A DNA stretch of 10,118 nt, taken from positions 1 to 10,118 of the forward strand of contig JADIIX010000391.1 in assembly GCA_027604505.1 (NCBI GenBank). The letters are read 5' to 3'. Below, in pieces: positions 1 to 8,441 of the stretch. The stretch comes from Gonapodya sp. JEL0774. Its lineage: Eukaryota > Monoblepharomycota > Monoblepharidomycetes > Monoblepharidales > Gonapodyaceae. The notes beneath the pieces are model-generated. The model was not told where the DNA came from, did not search any database, and saw only the letters and a list, made by a program, of their open reading frames with translations. The first letter of the stretch is position 1, and every line of letters begins with the position of its first letter. A program made the position numbers and the translations under genes.

Positions 1-1389
1 ATTTTGATGGCGCGAGAAGGGGCCTATGTTTGCGTAAGCGATATATCATCCAAGAAAAGCGATGGGCTCGGTAAGTTTGAGTGTTGACCGAATCCTCATT
101 CCTGCGCCAATCGTCCAATGAAATCGTAATAGCTGTCGTCGCGGAAATCGAAAGTTTTGGCGGCAAGGCGATCTGGGTGCCCTTGTCAGTAACTGGAGTT
201 CGAGACCGTCTTCAAATTTGTGTTCTCATAATTTTCACCAACAAATATCGCTGCAGGGATGTTTCTCGAGACGATGACTGGATCGAAGCAGTCAAGTGGT
301 AAGCCAGTTGTGTGAATTTGGAGCCGCGCCAACACTATTTAGACAGTCCAATTGCTGTACGTGCTCGCAGCATTGAAACACATTTGTAAGTGCACCAATC
401 GCCTCGATCAACGCGATTACTGGAATGTCACAACTACATCTTTTGTATTCTGTCTCTCGAATCCACAGCGGGCCTCTAGATGTTCTCGTGAGTTCGATCA
501 TTGCAGTCAACCGTTTCCTGACCCCCTTACACAAGTGCACGATCGACCTGGCTCCACTTCTGCAAGGTCAACAATGCGGGTATTGCACTCATCGAACCTC
601 CCAAAACGTTCGAGGACATGACTGTGGACCTTTGGCGGAAGACGCAAAGTGTCAATGTGGAGGGTGTAATGTTGGGTTGCAAAGTGAGCACATCGTTGAT
701 TGAGTTTGATATCGCTTTGTATGCAGTTTTTGGATAACCACTCAACTCATTTTATAGCACGGTATGCGTATTAGTGCTCTTGATCAGCTCATGTTCACTC
801 GCTCAGAGGCGTAACACTTCCTCCATTTCCATCAGCGATCAAGTCCATGCAAAAGAATCCTGCTTTGGAATTCTGCTCCATTGTAAACATTTCTTCACGT
901 GCTGGTTTCATTGGATCCCCGACACTCATTTCATACGGTGCGTCCAAGTGGGCGGTGCGCGGTCTCACCAAGAGCATCGCAGCGTACGCCTCCATAAATA
1001 AGTACAAGATCAGAGCAAATAGCGTACGTGAGTAAGAATTTTGATGTTGGATCTCGCCGGTGGTGTTACTGAACTGAGAATATCGCCGCGCACTTCTAAC
1101 TTGTGTTCCAGACCCAGGTGAGTCATGACCCCGCTGAGTGTTCACTGTGGGCTCTTGTAAACCAGCTGTCTCACTTGATCTCTTAGGTCTCATTAAAACC
1201 GACATGACCCGCGGAGCGGGATGGTTTGACGGGTCAGACAAACTTATGAAACCCCGCATGGAGAGGGGCATACTACTCCGTAGATCCGCAAACCCAATTG
1301 AGGTTGCGAATATGGTACTCTTCTTGGCGTCGGATGAAGCAAGTTTCTGCAACGGATCCGAGTTTTTGGTTGATGGAGGGGTGCTATAG
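1..1389 (+). CDS. Classical short-chain dehydrogenase/reductase (SDR), 5'-truncated by the window edge, 10 exons
   Basis: An NAD(P)-dependent oxidoreductase of the classical SDR family; the substrate cannot be told. Exons: 1-70, 133-184, 257-298, 371-385, 469-487, 567-683, 758-761, 836-1027, 1112-1117 and 1187-1389. They join without a break into 239 residues plus stop TAG, reading in frame from base 1. Visible motifs (residue 1 = base 1): Asp14 in VSDIS at the end of beta-strand 2, which favours NAD(H); VNNAG at 67-71; the active-site Asn96 in SVNVEG; Ser127 in NISS; and Tyr140 and Lys144 in YGASK. HPG follows, then KTDM, and the C-terminus has the usual GSEFLVDGG. The family is normally about 250-260 residues, so roughly 20 residues with the TGxxxGxG motif lie left of base 1. 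The C-terminal half resembles cyclopentanol or hydroxysteroid dehydrogenase-like SDRs, but that is only a family impression. Family assignment is secure. The exact splice sites of the two smallest exons are inferred from frame and motif conservation. Confidence 0.9.
758..761 (+). other. 4-nt microexon of the SDR gene
   Basis: The bases CACG lie between an acceptor ending TTTTATAG and a donor starting GTATGC. They are flanked by two introns of 74 bp each (684-757 and 762-835). With this exon the protein reads GCK-HA-IKSM in frame, matching the usual SDR pattern of a Cys/Lys followed by His-Ala. Skipping it as one 152-bp intron puts the next exon, which starts CG ATC AAG, out of frame. This is an inference from frame and motif without transcript support. 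Confidence 0.7.
1112..1117 (+). other. 6-nt microexon of the SDR gene
   Basis: The bases ACCCAG lie between introns 1028-1111 (84 bp, donor GTGAGT, acceptor TTCCAG) and 1118-1186 (69 bp, donor GTGAGT, acceptor CTTAG). They split the conserved SDR motif so that C+AC, CCA and G+GT encode His-Pro-Gly. Without this exon the protein loses HPG, which is nearly invariant at this place after NSV. Confidence 0.8.
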
Positions 1390-1701
1390 GAGTGGGGTAA
1401 TTCTCTGGCATGTGACAGAAACTACAACTAGCGCTGGTAGATGCTCTAGTATGAAACCGAATTCAGGAATTCATTGGGAATCTGATACGCAAGAGCTTGA
1501 CCATTGCCTTCGGTGGCATAACAACTCTATATATTATCGACAAAATTCCGCAAAATCTCACATTCGCCAGTACTTATGTAAACCAAAACAAGAGCGTTTA
1601 TCATACTATCGTCTGAAAATTAGGGAGATAAAGATTATGTTATGATAACGACGATGCGAAGTAAAAAATAATGTCCGAATGTCTAAAGATCGATCGCAGT
1701 A
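1390..1701. other. 3'-3' intergenic spacer between convergent genes
   Basis: This 312-bp stretch separates the SDR stop codon from the glucosyltransferase stop codon. It must hold both 3' untranslated regions and both poly(A) sites. It is AT-rich toward the right. No canonical AATAAA is present on either strand; an AATAAT variant lies near 1666-1671 on the plus strand. The open frame crossing 1298-1645 is an out-of-frame extension of the last SDR exon and has no coding character. Confidence 0.6.
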
Positions 1702-4700
1702 CTAATAGTCAAATTCACTGCCGACTCTCCAATGCCAGAGACTCTGAAACTTCTCAATAATTTCCTCTCGAGTCATCTGACTTGCTTCATCGGCCGGCCA
1801 TTCTCGTAATGTGTGCTGGTTGCCGGAAACCGAAGAAACATCCCTAGCCCTACCGCCCAATGTGGGTCCACTGTCAGAACTGGTTCTTCCGTGATATTCC
1901 GAGGATTTCGATCGTGCAGACGACCGAGTTGTCGCAGTCCTATTTTCAATCTCTGTAGCAACGGGCTTGGCGTTATTCTCTTCGTCCGTTGCCTCTTCCA
2001 GGATCATGTCCTCCTTCCGATCCGCCACATGGGCAGGCCCAGCACCAACCAAACGAGGACTTTGTAATAAAGAAGATGCAGAAGAAGAGCGTCGCTTCTC
2101 GGCCGATCGAGATACGGAGCGAGTGACGCTTCGCTTGATCCCTTTGCCGAGGGCTACCGTTCCCGCGACCGGTTCAGTGAAGAGCCCGACGGCGCCTTGA
2201 CCAAAGCCTACCGCAGCTCCAACTATACCGTGCTGTTTTGCTCCTTTTATCGGCTTTGTGAAGAATCCCATTATTGCACTTCCGAAACCACTTGCGAAAG
2301 CTTGCAGACCAGCAGCAGCCCCATCCGGTCCTTCCGGTCCATCTTTTTTCCTAGAGGCTCGCTGAGCAAAAGAAGCCTCACTGGGAGTGCTGGATGAAAA
2401 AGACTCCTGGCGGGTATTCCGGCGTGAAAGAGAGCTGCGCGGAGATATGGCGAGATCCTCCATTGAGGTTCGCATCGATGAAGCAGGAGATGCGATGAAT
2501 TGATCGACGGATGTTCGCGGGTTTGTGTGATCTGATTCATCGATGTCTAAATGGAATATAGAAACAGTATTCAGTAGGATTGCCTCTAGTTTAGCGATGA
2601 GAGCATGCCATACCAGGGGAGGAATCGACTCCAAGGCCAGTCTGAAAGACGATTTGATTAGGTCCTTCCAAGTCAGTAGATCTACGCCTCAGTCTCTTTG
2701 CTGCCGCGGCGAGTAAACCGGTCTGTGTGCAAGTAAGTAAGTTTTCAATGAACTGCAACTAGTAGACTAGGTGTCACTCACTAAGACATCACTCCCGCTT
2801 GCCGCGCCGGAACCCCACTGCGTATTTGCGTATGGATACAAATAGTCTCGTCGGACAAACCCTTCTTCAACTAGAACTCGGGCAACGGGAGTTGAAAGGA
2901 TCATATTGGCGTCCTCGGAGAACCACCTGGCGAGAAGATTCGAGTCTATATCACAAATCTGTGATCAAGTAGCGTGAGGACTTGGTCACAAGAATATGGA
3001 GACAATTCTCAAACGGCAGCGGCCACTTACCATCCGCTCTAGAGGCAAATGTTTGTGGAAACTATCAACCCCTGCAGCGACTCCATCTTCCTTGCTCATC
3101 TCCGCTGACAGTGCGGCAGCAGCCTTGCGTGCTTCGGGACGAAGACAAAACTCGATTGCGTCCGCGAGCTTGTCGGTTGTAAGAGACTTGAACGCGATTG
3201 GTGGGGGACCACATCCCATTCTCGCAACCTTCCAGAAACCAACATTGCAACAACATTTAACATTACCGCAACAAAATCGAAATCCATTCGAGATACTACC
3301 ATTGCTCCCCACTGAATAGGATGTATAAGCAGAAGTACATACAGCACACCACATCAGTCATCAAACCGGTGCACTGTACACGTAAACCGAATTTCACTCA
3401 CGAAAGGCTGATCACCGAAAAACGAAACGACACTTGTTGGGCATCCGCAGAGTAGGCTGGTAATGTGGCACCATGTATCCGAAATGAGTGTCATGATGGT
3501 CCACAGACCAGTGGGACTCGAATACTGACCCTGTAGCTGTTGTTCCCGCGCCACCATGATGAACTACCGCAGAAACGTTTCTGAACAGCCAGTCGTGCGG
3601 GCATGGGCCAATCTGAAATGGTATGCAAGATATCTGTTAATGGAATCCCGTCGACCAATCAATGAACTACGCCCCACAGGCTCACCAGGTACACGTCTTC
3701 CGGCACCTCAAGATCGCTACCGCCGAGACCACCCCATCCTTTTGATACCAAAGCCCTCACTCCGGCTTTCCTTACAGCTTCAAAAATGGTCATGGTCAGC
3801 TTGTTCGGGTCATCTACCACGATCGACCCAAATCCGATGTACACAATGGGTTTGTCCTTCTTCTCAAGGAATGTTGTGAGTTCGGCTGGAGGCTGGTAAC
3901 CTTTTTCACCCGAACCTGGAAGGAAAAAGAACCCGACGACATCGATATGATCGCCCCAGTCCGCCGGTTTCGGTATCAAATTGGGGCTCCAAGTGTACGA
4001 GTGGGGGATGCGAAGTTGTTTTGCAATCCATGGACCAGTTTGAATATCCAGTCGCGAAAGACCAAGATCATACTGGCGGAAGTCTGAGATGAAACGCGAG
4101 TTAAAAACAAGGAGACTCAGGGCACCTCGTACTCTTTCCTTACCGTTAATTATGTCCCCAAGACCCTCCCACGTTAGAAGATCTGTCACATCGAAAGACA
4201 TCTTATTAGCCAGGGAGGGTGTGGTAGTGGTGGAAACAATATTTGCCTGAAAGTAAAGAAATGAGTCAGCTACAACGTACGGCTTGATACAATTGAAGGA
4301 CTAACCAGAGGATGAGGGAACGCTGTGGTGGAGGACCTGATCATGATGCGGAGGGTTGGTGAGCAATGAACCCAAATCACATGAAGCATCATTAAGTATT
4401 CACCACGGCATTGTGAAAAACACATGCACTGGAATTCCAAGCTTTTCGGCAACATGAATGTGCGCGAAGACTGGAGGGTTAGAAATTATCACATCGGCGA
4501 GAAATGGCGATTCGCCTTCTTCTGAATCAGTTGCAGCCTTGTAGGTGCTCTTAATTATCTCTCGCATTTGAGTGCGTTTCTTCCCAACGTCACCAGCACG
4601 AATAGATGAAATTCCAGGAAGTACCCCAGGATCTCCAACGATGCGAGCATCAGTCTTCACTCGAAGCGAAACAGTTAGTAAGATGAAAGCCTACTTTTGA

Positions 4701-6622
4701 CCATGTACGCCATCAAATCCGCGGGATCGCCTCCTAGAGGGTAATATTCGAGACCAGAGTCGGTTACAAACTTGCGGAAAGTTTCATGCGTGGCTAAACG
4801 AACTCGATGACCGAAAGGATGTTTGGGCGATGGCGCTTGTAGCCGCTTGCCCAACGCAATAAATGGCTGAACATCTGCAGTTGATCGGTGGGAGAAAAGA
4901 AAGACACAAATTGGGATGAGTTTAAGACAATTTACTTGCCAAACAAAGAGATATTGTACCTCCGCGACTTCCAACAATCGTTATCAAAACATTCAATCTC
5001 GGCACGGTGAAGGCGTCACGCACTCCAATCAGCTTCCGCCTCGCCAAATTCTCGTTTGCTTCAGCGACTTTCTCTTGCTGAACCATTTGAGATAATTTGC
5101 GTACTTCCGTGAACGGACGAGGAGGCGTACTGGATTCAACGTCGGAGGTGCTTGAATCCTCGGCGTCTACGTCACCTGTGAACAAAGCGCCAATACCTAA
5201 ATCTTCAATGTCAAGATCGAGACGGCCTTCACTATTGACTGTGGCATTGATGTTGGAGCTGACCCGTCGATTTAGGATTGAAATAGGGGCGCCAAAGCTA
5301 TGCTGCTTCGTGGTTACCGGACTAGATTCGATGGTCGTGATCAGTCGGGCATTTTTCATGGAATCTTCTGCCTGAGCGGGCGCTAGCGAGAATTGAATGC
5401 GAGTCCCTCTCTTCTCCTTCCTCGAGCTGGTGGTTGATTTGGCGACTTTTTGCGAAGCATCTGTCTCAGATGGAACAGATTCGATGTCTGTTGTTAATTT
5501 CTGCGTCGAACTACTCGGGAAGCGATCCACAGTCCAAAAAGCGTACTGAATCGGTGTTGAAAACGTCTAGTAGGAAAAATTTCGATACACCTGACTGGCG
5601 CAGTTGGCTCGAATTCATTGAGCACGTACCTTGCTGGCTTTAGGTACTACGCGACCGTCCCGCAGCTTCGAGACAGTGGGAACAGGTAACTCCCACGCAC
5701 CGGGCCGCTCAGTAACAAGGTACTGGCAAAAGTCGTTTACGAAAGCACGACAGTTAGACCAAAAAGAGGGGTGCCTCCAGTGACTTGCACCCCACTTGTT
5801 GGCGAACTGAACTGCATCAATAGAGGTACGAGTTGTCTTCCCCACAGGAATCAGGCGATGGCCTTGGTGCATCTTCACCCAATCTCTTGCATAATATTCA
5901 TCAATGCAAAGGAGACGAGGCATCGTGAAAGAGTCAACAGAATGGTCCGAAGCAACATGTTTCGCCCTCGGTAGGGATGCTGTGGAGCTCAATGTACCAG
6001 CATTCCTTGGCAGCGAAAGTGCAGGCTGAACAAGAGGTGCGTTAGAATTCAGCGAATGTACAAAAGTGGGCTTGTTCAAGGCTGTCCGGCGAGGAACCAC
6101 TGTTTCGTCCATCTGATTTGAGGTGAGCGCAAGGTGAAAAGGCCACATCCGGTAAAATAAAGGCCCAAACGCGCAGTGGTCTCTCGCAGAAGCACTCACT
6201 AATACTTTTGATTCCGTCTGTGGGTCAAGTTCGTACTTCACAATTCGAATTCCTCCGGGATTCCCATCGTCGAACGAAGCGACAGCATACGGAATGAGCA
6301 TATGATCATGGCCATGATCGTGATGCGGAATAAGCGAGAGAACCCCTGCCACGGGCCACGCAAGTCAATCATTATGCAGAGATATGTACTTTCCAAGTCG
6401 GGCCACCATCAGAAAACGACACTGACCTGGCTTATTCAAAGGCGCGAGACCAATAAATACAAAGTTTCTTGGACTCATTGCTGAAGCCGTGGAAGAATGC
6501 GCGCTCTGAGCGAGTGATTGCTGCCGGACAGCATCCAGAACACCGGGAAAGGTCCCTTTCGAGGTCGATCCACCAGTTCCAATTCCGGCTCCTACAGCAG
6601 GCTGCGGATCCTTCGTCTTCAT
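1702..6622 (-). CDS. Sterol 3-beta-glucosyltransferase-like GT1 enzyme with long N- and C-terminal extensions, 16 exons
   Basis: The enzyme likely transfers glucose from UDP-glucose to a sterol or other membrane lipid (UGT51/UGT80 group). Exons, first to last: 6622-6427, 6345-6200, 6112-5630, 5545-4960, 4874-4695, 4632-4404, 4336-4306, 4246-4144, 4083-3686, 3612-3530, 3456-3402, 3311-3300, 3228-3031, 2958-2782, 2722-2614 and 2546-1702. They total 3831 nt, or 1276 residues plus TAG, and phases agree at all 15 junctions. The GT part runs from about 460 to 900. It has [14 protein letters not shown] at 467-479, [55 protein letters not shown] and VYIGFGS. The donor-site signature is PHDWLF followed by [13 protein letters not shown] at 800-812, then FFGDQPFWGAM. 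There is no visible PH or GRAM domain as in Atg26. The N-terminal part (1-275) carries a His-rich stretch (HHDHGHDH, 73-80) and an NC motif at 234-235. Residues 276-455 look disordered and Ser/Thr-rich. The tail (996-1276) holds a glycine-rich repeat, then Ser-rich sequence. The ATG at 6622 is the first in-frame Met of exon 1. The GT call is firm; whether the first three exons belong to the same gene is less so. Confidence 0.88.
3300..3311 (-). other. 12-nt microexon of the glucosyltransferase gene (Trp-Gly-Ala-Met)
   Basis: This exon encodes only WGAM. Flanking introns are 3312-3401 (90 bp, donor GTGAGT, acceptor ATTCAG) and 3229-3299 (71 bp, donor GTAGTA, acceptor GGAAG). Including it rebuilds the conserved run FFGDQPF-WGAM-VARMG of the UDP-sugar binding region. 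Leaving it out keeps the frame but removes a highly conserved part of the family signature. Automated gene finders will probably miss it. Confidence 0.85.
5615..6622 (-). other. N-terminal NC-motif region of the glucosyltransferase gene (alternatively a separate small gene)
   Basis: Exons 1-3 encode about 275 residues unrelated to glycosyltransferases. The most structured part (about 190-260) reads [10 protein letters not shown], then, after a gap, [14 protein letters not shown]. The spacing of a GKTTRT strand followed by NC-x-x-FV recalls permuted papain-fold (LRAT/PPPDE/NlpC-like) proteins, in which this Cys is catalytic; that link is from memory of family patterns. No convincing partner His motif was identified, though a His cluster sits at 73-80. 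Without splicing at 5630 the frame ends at a TGA at 5615-5617, so a stand-alone protein is possible. Splicing 5629-5546 (84 bp, donor GTACGT, acceptor TTCAG) instead continues in phase 0 into YAFWTVDRF and the glucosyltransferase. Fewer than 100 bp would separate two genes here, and the next exon has no ATG near its start, which favours one gene. Confidence 0.6.
6113..6199 (-). other. 87-bp in-frame putative intron in exon 2 of the glucosyltransferase gene
   Basis: This stretch starts GTGAGT and ends AATCAG on the minus strand. It is 87 bp, an exact multiple of three, and contains no stop codon, so it can be read through or removed without changing frame. Its size and signals match the other introns of the gene. 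Splicing joins SKVL directly to MDET. Retention would add 29 residues including [10 protein letters not shown]. Confidence 0.6.
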
Positions 6623-6900
6623 GATGGTCCGGTTTTACAGCGTTGAGTTTTATGCAAAATCGAAGATCGCCCAAGGGGGCGGGTATACCACAATTTTCCA
6701 CGTTGGACATCCCGTGCAACACATAACGTTCCCCAGCACTCAGCGCATCCACCTCTCCACCTTATCGCCACCCACATTCTTTGTCGTCACCACTTGTTGT
6801 GCACACCCACCACAGTACTGAGTACTGACACGTCTTCCCCCCTACTTTTGACTAGCACTGCTCAGCGGCCTCCAACTTACGTGGGAACACTTACACTGGT
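6623..6900 (-). promoter_or_regulatory. Putative promoter and 5' untranslated region of the glucosyltransferase gene
   Basis: This region lies immediately upstream of the start codon at 6622. On the coding (minus) strand it holds a palindromic TATA-like GGTATACC at 6682-6689, about 60 bp before the ATG, directly beside a GC-box-like CCGCCCCC (6675-6683). A stretch around 6740-6800 is strongly purine-rich on the coding strand. These are sequence impressions only; no start site can be fixed. Confidence 0.3.
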
Positions 6901-8441
6901 GAGTTGACAACTGTGCTCAAACCTAGTGTGTGACAACCGCACCAGGACACACCTTTCTCGGCTATCTGGACGCCTGGGACTGTATCTAACTGTAATATAC
7001 TCGCGATCGTATCTTTACTGATCTCCAAACATCGCAAATCAGATCCGGCTCAGCACATAACTCACAACCAATAAATCAGAACGCTGCAAGTGCATCGGGT
7101 TACTGGTTTCCGTCTCAGGAAGCAATGGACTTCTCAACCGGGAGACGTGTCGACGGCCAGACAGTTGTTCAGTTCTCGCTCCGGATTCACAAAAACACAA
7201 TTGGGAAATATATATGACGTTATACATCGCCTGACGGCTTGGCGTTCAAAAGGGCCAACGTTCAACTATTTGATCTCAGTGGTGGACGCAGTGGTGGCTA
7301 TTATGAAAAAGTGCGACATTATGTAAGCATGTGCAAGATCGCTTTGAAAAACTGTCCAAACCCGTTTTGATGAATTTTTGAGAGAGGGAGACGTCAGAAT
7401 ATGATTCTGAGGAGTTTGATACTGTCATGAGGACTGCACTTGCACAGGAGGATGGTGTCCGGCAACGGCTGTTGTCTCTCATGTTCCATACATAATGAAG
7501 CATCTTTTCCTTGTACATGGTCCAACTGCCGATTTGATGGCGATCAATTGACCCAGTCTTCCGCATACACACTCGGCTGGTGCTGTCATAGCCTACTGGT
7601 CTGCTCTTGAGTGTTTTCAGCTCAGCAGCTTCCTGGTGCCCCTCAGACTAAGATCACAAACAATCACTCATAGCGGAAACACCTTTCACGATTGGAAAAT
7701 GTATCTCTACGCTCAGATTTGAGTTCTCAGGTCATTTGTCGTCGTCATCGGGTGAACTTCTCAACAGACATGCAACCGGGGCACATCGAGAACTTCACGA
7801 GTGAGTGGTCAAAAATGGTATCACATGAGATACAGATACCTTGCCAAGACAAATCTCAATCTTGAGTCCCGCTCAAATTCCTCCTTGGCGACCTAGTGTG
7901 AGCAATCCCAAGAACCAATCCGTGCTCGTTTCCTCGGCAGGGAGTGCCTCCACGGGTCGATCCTCATCGCGCGTATCATCACACTTCCCTTGAAGAAATC
8001 AGATAGGCCTGTAGGCGCTCATGAGACGAATTGGTTCTCTCGATGATTGAAGCACCGATCGGGGGAAACCTCGATTATCCGAAGGCACGGATATTCAGAC
8101 ATTGAGTCTTTGCTATGGACGACGCGATGATGCTCACTGGTTGCGCCCGGCGCTTTCTGGTGGAATCGAAGTTCTGACATTGACCCTGAGGCGATGGACT
8201 CTGCACATCTGAAACAGTTCAATTTACTTCGTAATATTGATAAGTTGGGCATATTAGCCGGCCCCAAGTTCCTAGCTAGTCGAGGTCAGCATAGAAGCTT
8301 GCCACACTATTTGTTTATTTTACATGATACAGGAATGACGGTCGGTCATTAATCATGCTCCATACTTCAGCAAGAGACGTCATGGAAGTACATAAGATTT
8401 GAAGGTTCGTGAGATGACGAACTGCTGCATGAGTTACTCTT
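6901..8441 (+). pseudogene. Fragmented coding-like region, possibly a decayed plus-strand gene
   Basis: No intact gene or recognisable family was found in these 1.5 kb. Several short plus-strand stretches read like protein. One is 7125-7214, starting MDFSTGRRVDGQ and ending at a TGA; the same frame continues to about 7322 with DLSGGRSGGYYEKVRHY. A second is 7397-7495 (EYDSEEFDTVMRTALAQEDG), ending TAA. A third is one frame running 7897-8349 interrupted by two TGA codons (8044-8046 and 8128-8130), with LGRECLHGSILIARI early and DIDPEAMDSAHLKQFNLL late. Between them lie weaker fragments in other frames (7325-7378 and 7500-7610). This could be a gene broken by nonsense and frameshift changes. 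Equally, given how short exons are in this genome, it could be a live gene whose introns I could not place. The minus strand shows nothing better. Confidence 0.35.
8314..8319 (-). terminator. Candidate poly(A) signal of the HMG-box gene
   Basis: A canonical AATAAA reads on the minus strand about 125 bp past the HMG gene stop codon, a sensible distance for a fungal 3' end. It also falls inside the coding-like plus-strand fragment, so the two transcripts would overlap if that fragment is expressed. Confidence 0.35.

Noticed and set aside
774-1352. 185-codon minus-strand open frame across the SDR exons
   Set aside because: It is antisense to clear SDR coding sequence and crosses its introns. 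It shows no recognisable protein.
1702-2634. A free-standing 310-codon minus-strand gene starting at 2634
   Set aside because: Its start is TTG, not ATG, and the first part (2547-2613) is an intron with GTATGG donor and TTTAG acceptor. The rest is the last exon of the glucosyltransferase gene.
2723-2781. Alternative frame [16 protein letters not shown] for the exon at 2614-2722
   Set aside because: It needs a poor donor and a phase shift. The frame [11 protein letters not shown] joins both neighbours in phase with good splice sites.
3840-3850. ACAATGGG, like a basidiomycete pheromone response element
   Set aside because: It lies inside the glucosyltransferase catalytic coding sequence and is a single copy, so chance is the simplest explanation.
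4922-5530. A separate 202-codon minus-strand gene
   Set aside because: It begins with GTG and runs past the donor at 4959 into intron. The sequence is exon 4 of the glucosyltransferase gene, joined by phase at both ends.
6814-6827. Tandem AGTACTG repeat upstream of the glucosyltransferase gene
   Set aside because: Two 7-bp units only. There are too few copies to call a repeat or binding site without comparison to other promoters.
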